Assembly: GCF_002027705.1 (NCBI RefSeq)
Contig: NZ_MBTG01000022.1
Span: 1 to 64,000, forward strand
From: Paenibacillus ferrarius
Lineage (GTDB): Bacteria > Bacillota > Bacilli > Paenibacillales > NBRC-103111
Direction of reading: 5' to 3'
Length of the DNA: 64,000 nt
Positions 8,730 to 15,624 of this stretch are shown in pieces. The notes below the pieces were generated by a model. The model searched no databases. It was given only the letters and a program-made list of their open reading frames with translations, and was not told where the DNA came from. Every line of letters starts with the position of its first letter. The first letter of the stretch is position 1. The position numbers were made by a program, and so were the translations under genes.

Positions 8730-9662
8730 CTATGAGGCGGGCTGAGCCGGTTTGCCGGCATAAGCATCCGCTAACTTCTGTATATCGGCAGTTGTGAGCT
8801 GATAGGCCCACGAACCCCCTTGCTTAGCTAACCAGACTTGGTCTTGGTCCAGCTTGCCTTCGTACACTTGAGTTGTATCTTTGCCATCTACGCTCATGAC
8901 AAGTTCTACCTTAAGCTCACCGCCTGCTGCAGGCTTCTGAGCTGCGGGCTCCGGCAGAGCCGCACTATGAAGGAAGATCAGACTATCGAGCAGCGGATTG
9001 GCGTCCGCGCCTTTTAACTCTTTATCTCCAAGCTTCCAGCTCGCCTCAGCGGCAACTTTATCCTTATCGGTCTTGGCAAGTGTCCAGGATTGACCCTTCC
9101 ACGTCACTTTGACAGACTGCACCTTGTCGTTCTCAAATTTGAACGGGCTGGTGTCGGCAAAATCAACAGGTGCTTTGTTTAAGCCAGAGAGCGACTGATC
9201 GCTCACTTGGTACACAGCAGAGGAACCCTCAACCTGAACATAAGAGAAGCCTTGAATAGGAAGGGCTGTCCCGACCTTCAACCCTTTTTTGGAGCCATCC
9301 TTCAGCTGTACCTCATAAGCAGCCACAGGCTTATCCAAGCCGTATTTGGCAACGTCACTCGGTTGATCTTCCACTAATTTGGCAGAGGTGATCAAGCCCA
9401 GAGCATCCAACCACGAATCCGCTTGATTCGCATTGATTGGCGCCGCTGCCGGCTTTTTCATATCCCATCCGCTGCCGTTGCGTGCTAGCTCCACCTGTTG
9501 TTCCTCGGTTTGAACGCTGAGCGATTGCACATCTTCTTGCTTAAGAACAACGAGTGATTTCGGCTCTTCTTTCTTCTCTTGAAAGAAGTTTTGGCTGGAG
9601 GCGTACCAGAACGCCCCGATGCACACAACGACTAACAGAATCGTAGGAATAAACCGTTTCAT
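8730..9662 (-). CDS. DUF4340 domain-containing membrane-anchored protein
   Basis: 310 residues from ATG 9662 (MKRFIPTILLVVVCIGAFWYAS), a single N-terminal membrane anchor, with the rest predicted outside the cell. The body has the DUF4340 pattern: KSLVVLKQEDVQSLSV..., repeated beta segments, WLDALGLITSAKLVEDQPSDVAKYGLDKP, and a C-terminal SWAYQLTTADIQKLADAYAG. Ribosome binding site GGAGGAGACGAGG. The start overlaps the stop of the GldG-like gene by 4 nt (ATGA), so the two are translationally coupled. It is the last gene of ATPase - permease - GldG-like - DUF4340, an order seen in many bacteria for a poorly understood ABC system; the substrate is not known. Confidence 0.85.
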   Translation of the reverse strand: MKRFIPTILLVVVCIGAFWYASSQNFFQEKKEEPKSLVVLKQEDVQSLSVQTEEQQVELARNGSGWDMKKPAAAPINANQADSWLDALGLITSAKLVEDQPSDVAKYGLDKPVAAYEVQLKDGSKKGLKVGTALPIQGFSYVQVEGSSAVYQVSDQSLSGLNKAPVDFADTSPFKFENDKVQSVKVTWKGQSWTLAKTDKDKVAAEASWKLGDKELKGADANPLLDSLIFLHSAALPEPAAQKPAAGGELKVELVMSVDGKDTTQVYEGKLDQDQVWLAKQGGSWAYQLTTADIQKLADAYAGKPAQPAS

Positions 9663-11047
9663 CCTCGTCTCCTCCTCCACCAGATCAAGCCGCCAATGAC
9701 TAAGAACAAGAGAGGCAAGAACACAATCGTAACTAAGAAAATCGTATTCGCTTGGCTAGGCGTAATCATCGCTTGCTGGAACGCATCCCCTTGGCGTGGA
9801 CGGATCGTGATTTGATCCTTCTGTTCCTGCAGCCAGCCAATACTGTTCATCGCGAAATCCTTATTGCCCTGATTCTGAATATCTTGATCCAGCACGAACG
9901 TCGAGCCGCCCAAAATAACAGCCTTAGGCTTGTTATCTTTGTTCGCAATCGCGTAACCCAAGTTGAGCGGACCTTTAATATCGGTTGCATCCTGCTTGGT
10001 TTTCGATTGGGCCAGAAGGTTGATATCTGTTTCACCATAAGCTTTATCTGTTGTTTTCAAGAGCAGCGATTGGGTATAATCCGGCGCACTCTCATCCGCA
10101 GTCAAGCTGGCAGCCAGCGACAGCATCGTCACCAGATTATTGCTAGACAGCTTATTCGTAATTTCATGTGAGCCATAGTCCGGAATAATCGTTAACGGAT
10201 CATATAGCGACGTTTGTTTTGGCTCAATGGCAATAGCATGTTGATCAACGATACCGTAAGTTTTCATGATCGCATCAATATTTTTCCACTTGGTCGCCAT
10301 ATCTTTATTGAAACCCAGCGCGATATAAATTTTGCCTTTATCCTTCAAATAAGCCTGAATCAGTTCCGCTTCTTTATCGTTCAGGTCATTTTGCGGTCCA
10401 AGCAGCATCAGCATTTGCGCATCGTCCGGTATTTTACCCGCAACATAAAGATTGAGGTCTTTCACCACATAATTGGCGGCTTCCAGACTGCTTTTCAGAA
10501 TCGTCATCGCCGTTAACGGGTACTCTTGATGACCGGAAAGTAAATAAACGGTGTGTTTTTCTGTGGAAGTTAGGCTCGTAATGGCCTGTGTAAACTTCTC
10601 TTCACCAGTAAATGTGTAGGAACCGTCCTGCTGTCCGTTAAATAGTTCATAGAAGTTTACATTTTGTTTCTTGGTGCCCATTTCAAAAACAAGCGTTCCA
10701 CCTTGATCAACGCCATACTGCTTAGCCATCGAAGGCTGTTTCAGCATATCGTATTCATCGTAAGTAATTTTACTGTTTTGCTTCTTGTACTCGGTGATCA
10801 TATCCGTCACTTGACGCGTAATAAATTCATTGCCGTCGCCACTGTTTGTGAAGGAAATGATATGGATATCTTGATTTAAGTTTTTGAGTGTCGCCACTGT
10901 TTGCTCGGAGAGCGTGAAGCTCTTATTTTTCGTCAAATCGACCTGAAAGCCTTTCAGCGAGTGAAGGAAAATGGTCAGAATGATGAAAATACCGATGACA
11001 GCGATCGATAAAACTGTCGCATTAGTTCCCCGTATCCACTTGTTCAT
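9659..11047 (-). CDS. GldG-like ABC-system auxiliary membrane protein
   Basis: 462 residues from ATG 11047 (MNKWIRGTNATV...), which has GGAGGTGAGCAGG upstream. Topology: an N-terminal TM (AVIGIFIILTIFLHSL, about 16-32), a large extracytoplasmic region, and a C-terminal TM (ANTIFLVTIVFLPLLFLVIGGLIWW) with an RRRRG tail. The middle has the Rossmann-like GldG pattern: NQDIHIISFTNSGDGNEFI, TVYLLSGHQEY, ..AQMLMLLGPQNDLNDKEAELIQAYLKDKGKIYIAL. GldG works with GldA and GldF in gliding bacteria; in Bacillota the role is unknown. It starts 5 nt after the permease stop and overlaps DUF4340 by 4 nt, so the four genes form a tight operon. Confidence 0.88.
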   Translation of the reverse strand: MNKWIRGTNATVLSIAVIGIFIILTIFLHSLKGFQVDLTKNKSFTLSEQTVATLKNLNQDIHIISFTNSGDGNEFITRQVTDMITEYKKQNSKITYDEYDMLKQPSMAKQYGVDQGGTLVFEMGTKKQNVNFYELFNGQQDGSYTFTGEEKFTQAITSLTSTEKHTVYLLSGHQEYPLTAMTILKSSLEAANYVVKDLNLYVAGKIPDDAQMLMLLGPQNDLNDKEAELIQAYLKDKGKIYIALGFNKDMATKWKNIDAIMKTYGIVDQHAIAIEPKQTSLYDPLTIIPDYGSHEITNKLSSNNLVTMLSLAASLTADESAPDYTQSLLLKTTDKAYGETDINLLAQSKTKQDATDIKGPLNLGYAIANKDNKPKAVILGGSTFVLDQDIQNQGNKDFAMNSIGWLQEQKDQITIRPRQGDAFQQAMITPSQANTIFLVTIVFLPLLFLVIGGLIWWRRRRG

Positions 11048-11052
11048 CCTGC

Positions 11053-11769
11053 TCACCTCCAACGCTTTCTTTCAAGGACTTGTATGCTCAGAACGAGGAA
11101 AACCGCTGTTAATGTAATATAAAAGACGATGTCGCCGCCATGCAGAACGCCTTTTTGCAGGTTCGTCAAGTGGCTCGTCAACGAGAACTGACCCACATAA
11201 TCCTTCAATTTACCTGTCATCCCACTGCTGACCCAATCGAGCAGCCAAAGCAACAGCAGCATAACAAAGCCGGTCATCCCCGCAACCATTTGGTTGTTGG
11301 ATAAACTGGATGCGAATAAGCCAATTGCCATCATCGCACAGCCTAATAGGAACATGCTCAGATAGGACAGCCACATTACAGGCTTATCCAAGGTTCCGAA
11401 GGTAGACATGATCAGCGGATAGATTAAGCTAATCCCCACGAGTCCGATTTGCACGATAAAAGCGGATAAATACTTGCCGAGCACAATTTCGCCAATGCCC
11501 GCAGGTGAGGTGAGAAGCAATTCATCCGTTCCTTGACGGAACTCATCAGCGATGAGCCGCATCGTTAGCAGCGGGATGATAAACAGATACACGAAAGAGG
11601 TGTTGCCTACAACCGAGCGCGCATCGACAATCGGCGGCTGGCCGTTAACGAAATTGATATAGAAGAAGAAGCTCGACAGCAGCACATAGAAAGCAAACGC
11701 CACATAAGCTACCGGCGAAAAGAAATACATTTGCAGCTCTTTGGAGCAAATCGCCCAGACTCTACGCAT
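11053..11769 (-). CDS. ABC-2 type permease, GldF-like
   Basis: 238 residues with six predicted membrane helices. The start MRRVWAICSKELQMYFFSPVAYV, the loop LLTMRLIADEFRQGTDELLLTSP and the following GEIVLGKYLSAFI are hallmarks of ABC-2 permeases of the GldF/NosY type. ATG 11769 is preceded by GAGGAGGTAGATACC and overlaps the 3' end of the ATPase gene by 8 nt. It should pair with that ATPase as the membrane part of an exporter-type ABC complex. What it moves cannot be told. Confidence 0.92.
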   Translation of the reverse strand: MRRVWAICSKELQMYFFSPVAYVAFAFYVLLSSFFFYINFVNGQPPIVDARSVVGNTSFVYLFIIPLLTMRLIADEFRQGTDELLLTSPAGIGEIVLGKYLSAFIVQIGLVGISLIYPLIMSTFGTLDKPVMWLSYLSMFLLGCAMMAIGLFASSLSNNQMVAGMTGFVMLLLLWLLDWVSSGMTGKLKDYVGQFSLTSHLTNLQKGVLHGGDIVFYITLTAVFLVLSIQVLERKRWR

Positions 11770-12817
11770 CGGTATCTACCTCCTCGTTAGGAACAGAGTC
11801 GGATGCCGCAGGTTCGTCGGTCGTCAGCTTGAGGAAGATATCCTCCAGACTGAGGCTTTCCCGCTTCATTTCGAGAATTGGGTAACCTGCGCCGGCTAAC
11901 CGGAAAAAGAGCGCTTCACGGATGTCGGTGCGATCCGCTGAAGTCACGAGCAGCTTCACAGATTCCGCTGCCGGCTCTTGGTCTACGGCTAGTTCAGCTG
12001 CTTCGGAGACAGGCTCGCTGGTTTGATCGGACGCCGCCGGTTGGGCTGTGTCGACTTCTTTGACCTCTGCGACCGCCTCCAGGCTGCGCAGCTCGGTCAA
12101 GATCCGCTCGCGAGGTCCCTTGACCTCGAGCGATACTTCGAACGTCTCGCCCATCGTGCGGCCGAGATGCTCAGGGCGCTCGTCCAGTACGACGCGGCCT
12201 TGGTTGATGATTAGAACGCGGTTGCAGATCGCGTTAATTTCCGGCAAAATGTGCGTGCTCAGCAGCACCGTATGGTTCTCGCCCAGCTCATGAATCAGCT
12301 GGCGGATTTCAATGATCTGCTTCGGATCGAGGCCGGACGTAGGCTCGTCCAGAATCAGCAGATCAGGTTGGTGTAAAATAGCTTGCGCGAGGCCTAAGCG
12401 CTGCTTGTAGCCCTTGGACAAGGAGCGAATGATCTGCTTCTCGCGACCTTGCAAGCCCAGCTTGTCGATGGCTTCGCCGACACGCAGCTTCTGCTCGCGG
12501 GCAGGCACATCGCGCAGGTTCGCGATGAAGCGCAAGTAGGCTTGCACCGTCATCTCGGGATAGAGTGGCGGTGTTTCCGGCAAGTAGCCGATTTTGCGGC
12601 GTGCTTTCTTCGGGTTGTCCGCCATGGAGTGGCCATCCACCCAGATTTGCCCGTGTGTTGGATTCAAATAGCCGGTAATCATGCGCATTGTCGTTGTTTT
12701 GCCAGCACCATTCGGCCCTAAGAAGCCGACGATCTCGCCGCGCTGCATCGAGAAATCGATGTTATGCACGCCTCGGGCATTTTCGTACAGCTTGCTGACT
12801 TGTTTGACCTCAAGCAT
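11762..12817 (-). CDS. ABC transporter ATP-binding protein, GldA-like
   Basis: 351 residues from ATG 12817 (MLEVKQVSKLYENARG...), preceded by GGGGGATCTTGG; the upstream in-frame extension is not conserved-looking and is rejected. Nucleotide-binding motifs: Walker A GPNGAGKTTT, Q-loop YLPETPPLYPEM, signature LSKGYKQRLGLAQ, Walker B LLILDEPTSGLDP, H-loop LLSTHILPE. Past the core there is a longer C-terminal domain of about 110 residues with an acidic, Ala/Glu-rich low-complexity insert (PAASDQTSEPVSEAAEL) before a final regulatory-like segment. First gene of the four-gene operon with permease, GldG-like and DUF4340 proteins. Confidence 0.93.
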   Translation of the reverse strand: MLEVKQVSKLYENARGVHNIDFSMQRGEIVGFLGPNGAGKTTTMRMITGYLNPTHGQIWVDGHSMADNPKKARRKIGYLPETPPLYPEMTVQAYLRFIANLRDVPAREQKLRVGEAIDKLGLQGREKQIIRSLSKGYKQRLGLAQAILHQPDLLILDEPTSGLDPKQIIEIRQLIHELGENHTVLLSTHILPEINAICNRVLIINQGRVVLDERPEHLGRTMGETFEVSLEVKGPRERILTELRSLEAVAEVKEVDTAQPAASDQTSEPVSEAAELAVDQEPAAESVKLLVTSADRTDIREALFFRLAGAGYPILEMKRESLSLEDIFLKLTTDEPAASDSVPNEEVDTDA

Positions 12818-12979
12818 CCAAGATCCCCCATTCATTCTTTTCGTTCCTATATAACCATCATCACTATACCCGTGGAACAATAAACCAACCTTAAGCAAAT
12901 CTGAAAAATAGATTAAAAAAATGTGTCTAAATTGTGAACTAATGGAATGGAGTAGAGGGTTGTTAGCATGCTCAATCAT

Positions 12980-13638
12980 CGAATGCTAGAAAGCAGACTG
13001 AACTCGCATGTGTTTAAACAATAAAAACCCCCTAGCTGCGAGGCCACTGAAAAAGCCCCAATCTTATAAACGATGCAGTCTCATAAGGGGAAAAAGCATA
13101 GAACTCGCTCTGAGACAGCCCAAAAGAGACCGTCTCACCGATCGAATCAGTCGACATCGCCGCGAAAGCAAGCTGAGCCTGCCGAAAAGGCCGTCTTACC
13201 GCACCAATTTTGAAAAAGACTGCAATAGTGCAGCCTTTTTCGTTCAAATCGTCTGAAAATCGAGAAAGCCTGCAATAGTGCAGGCTTTTTAAGCTTTTCC
13301 GTCCCAGAATCGAAAAAAGTTCTCTAAAGGATGCATGATTGCAGGCTTTTCACCTTTTTACTTATTTCCAAGCCGAAAAGGATGCATATTCGCAGGAATT
13401 ACCCGGCTGCCTGAGTCTCATCGTGCGAAAAAGCAGCATAGCTGCTAAAGTAAGCTGAGTCTGCCGAAAAGGCTGTCTCACCGATCGAATCAGTCGGCAT
13501 CGACGCGAAAGCAGGCTGAGCCCGCCGAAAAAAAGGCAGTCTCAGTTTGATGTAGTATCTCCTTAGAATCGGCAAATGGTAGGCCTTTACCTACTTTAGT
13601 CAATTTTACAAAATCAAAACAAGCGTTTTTCAGTGGCG
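12980..13638. repeat. Repeat-rich intergenic region (hairpin array and duplicated 67-70 bp segment)
   Basis: No supported gene in this stretch. It holds two classes of repeat. First, four related TGCA-containing hairpin units at 13213-13240, 13264-13290, 13327-13350 and 13372-13397; the first two share the core TGCAATAGTGCAG flanked by A and T tracts and resemble terminators, the last two are degenerate. Second, a directly repeated segment at 13132-13198 and 13475-13544, nearly identical over GTCTCACCGATCGAATCAGT and then GAAAGCA(A/G)GCTGAGCC(T/C)GCCGAAAA. A partial third copy (GCTGAGTCTGCCGAAAAGGC) lies at about 13454-13473. Origin unknown. Confidence 0.75.
13213..13290 (-). terminator. Tandem pair of terminator-like hairpins
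   Basis: Minus strand: AAAAAGGCTGCA-CTAT-TGCAGTCTTTTT (13240-13213) and AAAAAGCCTGCA-CTAT-TGCAGGCTTT (13290-13264). Both have the same loop and T-rich 3' arms. They lie about 350-430 nt beyond the stop of the coiled-coil gene and well upstream of the ABC ATPase gene, so they could end the coiled-coil transcript. Confidence 0.6.
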
Positions 13639-14703
13639 TTAAAAACCTAATATTTTGGCAATCTTGTCTAGTAGTCTTTGCTGTGATATTAATTGTTGAG
13701 ACATTTCATCATACCGTTGGTTCACCAGCTCCGTTGTGGACGTAAGTATTTCACCTCGGAGATCTCGCTCCGAAACTTCAACAACTTTCTGCTGCACCGT
13801 TTCGATCACATTTTGCAGTTCTGTTACCTTTTGGGTATGGAGATGATTTCCCTTATGCAAGTTTTGTATTTCCAGCGAAATGCTTTCGTCGCGTTGGTTC
13901 AATAACTCCGTTGCGGATGTGAGTATTTCACCTCGGAGATCTCGCTCCGAAACTTCAACAACCTTCTGCTGCAAAGTTTCAATCACATTTTGCAGTTCTG
14001 TTGCCTTTTGCGTATGGAGATGATTTCCCTTATGCAAGTTTTGTATTTCCAGCGAAATGCTTTCGTCGCGTTGGTTCAACAGCTCCGTTGTGGACGCGAG
14101 TACTTCACCTCGGAGATCTCGCTCCGAAACTTCAACAACTTTCTGCTGCACCGTTTCGATCACATTTTGCAGTTCTGTTACCTTTTGGGTATGGAGATGA
14201 TTTACCTTATGCAAGTTTTGTATTTCCAGCGAAATGCTTTCGTCGCGTTGGTTCAATAGCTCCCTTGTAGACACAAGTATTTCACCTTGGAGATCTCGCT
14301 GTGAAACTTCAGCAACCTTCTGCTGAACGGTTTCGATTACATTTTGCAGTTCTACTACCTTTTGGGTATGGAGATGATTTCCTTTATGCAAGTTCTGTAT
14401 TTCCAGCGAAATGCTTTCGTCGCGTTGGTTCAATAGCTCCGTTGTGGACGTAAGTATTTCACCTCGGAGATCTCGCTCCGAAACTTCAACAACTTTCTGC
14501 TGCACCGTTTCGATCACATTTTGCAGTTCTGTTGCCTTTTGTGTATGGAGATGATTTACCTTATACAAGTTTTGTATATCCAGCGAAGTGCTCTCGCAGC
14601 GTCGATTCAATAACTCCGTTGTGGACGCAAGTATTTCACCTTGGAGATCTCGCAGTGAAACTTCAACAACCTTCTGCTGAACGGTTTCGATCACATTTTT
14701 CAA
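13639..14703 (-). repeat. 177-bp in-frame tandem repeat (six copies)
   Basis: Copies start (minus strand) at 14703, 14526, 14349, 14172, 13995 and 13818, exactly 177 bp apart. The marker CACCTCGGAGATCTCGCTCC (or a close variant) recurs at 13752, 13929, 14106, 14283, 14460 and 14637. Nucleotide identity between the middle copies is very high, including at synonymous sites, which suggests recent duplication or gene conversion. The last copy diverges in its second half. Confidence 0.95.
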
Positions 14704-15474
14704 CCCTTTTACTTCAATAGCTGCACTCTCTATTTCTCTATGCAGGAATACTAATGTGGCAGCAACCTCACTCCTTGTGTCCTGTTCGAACAAATTAACT
14801 ACATGGTGCGTGAGAATCTGGATCACATTTCGCAATTCCGTTACTTCTTCAGACAAACCCGAAACCTCAGTAACCTTTGATTTAATCGTCTCGATGATGT
14901 TACTAAGTTCCGCAACTTCATTGCTTAATTGAACGAACTGAGTCTTTGATTGATCCAGCATAGGCAGCAAGCGCCCACCACTTGCCAAAGACGATATACC
15001 CACCTTTTGATTGAGATCGTCTACTTGCTCCATTCCATTCATTGGGGATTTATTCGCTTCTATCTTTTGCGTGAGGAGCTGTACCATGTGACTTAAATCC
15101 ATGGTTTCCTTGCTTAATTGCAAGTTAGAGTTGTTCATAGCTGGAGGTGAAATCGAATGGTCTGCGGAGGGAGATAAATTAGAGTCAGGAACAACAGTCG
15201 GTATAGGTGATAAAGGCTTTTCATCATGAAGTGCATTCGCTGCTTTCTGACGCATTTCCCGTAAATGTTCTTTTATCCATTTAAGCGGTTTATTGGCATC
15301 GCTCAACTTGGCAATGATCTCAAAGATTTCGATAGCTTCTTCTGTGTACCTTAGGGAGCCGCCAATAGCTTTAGTCGGAAGAAACTCACGAAAATCATTT
15401 GACCATTCCATCACAGCTGCACGCGGTTTTCCGATTTTACCAGCGATCTCAGTGAACTTATATGTCCTTTTCAT
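13639..15474 (-). CDS. MerR-like HTH, long coiled-coil protein with 59-residue tandem repeats
   Basis: 611 residues from ATG 15474 (MKRTYKFTEIAGKIGKP...), with AAAGGGTGG upstream. The first ~80 residues form a MerR/RacA-type winged helix (FTEIAGKIGKPRAAVMEWS... GSLRYTEEAIEIFEII), so DNA binding is likely. A polar linker follows, then more than 450 residues of coiled coil. The C-terminal ~350 residues are six copies of a 59-residue unit beginning LQNVIETVQQKVVEVSERDL; the last copy diverges after its middle. Two shorter degraded units precede them. The layout recalls DUF3967-type MerR coiled-coil proteins of plasmids and phages and the chromosome-anchoring protein RacA. Function unknown; it stands alone beside a repeat-rich intergenic region. 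Confidence 0.8.
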   Translation of the reverse strand: MKRTYKFTEIAGKIGKPRAAVMEWSNDFREFLPTKAIGGSLRYTEEAIEIFEIIAKLSDANKPLKWIKEHLREMRQKAANALHDEKPLSPIPTVVPDSNLSPSADHSISPPAMNNSNLQLSKETMDLSHMVQLLTQKIEANKSPMNGMEQVDDLNQKVGISSLASGGRLLPMLDQSKTQFVQLSNEVAELSNIIETIKSKVTEVSGLSEEVTELRNVIQILTHHVVNLFEQDTRSEVAATLVFLHREIESAAIEVKGLKNVIETVQQKVVEVSLRDLQGEILASTTELLNRRCESTSLDIQNLYKVNHLHTQKATELQNVIETVQQKVVEVSERDLRGEILTSTTELLNQRDESISLEIQNLHKGNHLHTQKVVELQNVIETVQQKVAEVSQRDLQGEILVSTRELLNQRDESISLEIQNLHKVNHLHTQKVTELQNVIETVQQKVVEVSERDLRGEVLASTTELLNQRDESISLEIQNLHKGNHLHTQKATELQNVIETLQQKVVEVSERDLRGEILTSATELLNQRDESISLEIQNLHKGNHLHTQKVTELQNVIETVQQKVVEVSERDLRGEILTSTTELVNQRYDEMSQQLISQQRLLDKIAKILGF

Positions 15475-15578
15475 TGTTATCCATCGCCACCCTTTCTTCT
15501 TATGTCCATTAAGCGTAGGCATCAGCTGTAACATATTATTCAGGGCGCCAAACAAATGACAGTAAATATATACAACAA

Positions 15579-15603
15579 ACCCAGCACCTAAAAGGCGCTG
15601 GGT
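15579..15603 (-). terminator. Terminator of the U32 peptidase-family gene
   Basis: Minus strand ACCCAGCGCC-TTTTA-GGTGCTGGGT followed by TTGTTGT, 21 nt past the stop codon at 15625. The stem has one G-U pair. Confidence 0.75.
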
Positions 15604-15624
15604 CAATTTCCTATCTATGGATCT

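Noticed and set aside
12817..12979. N-terminal extension of the ABC ATPase
   Set aside because: The extra 54 residues lack a ribosome binding site and precede the normal ATPase start MLEVKQVSKLY, which has GGGGGAT upstream.
13213..13397. CRISPR-like array
   Set aside because: The repeated units are short hairpins with T-tracts, only the first two are near-identical, spacing is uneven and no cas gene is near.
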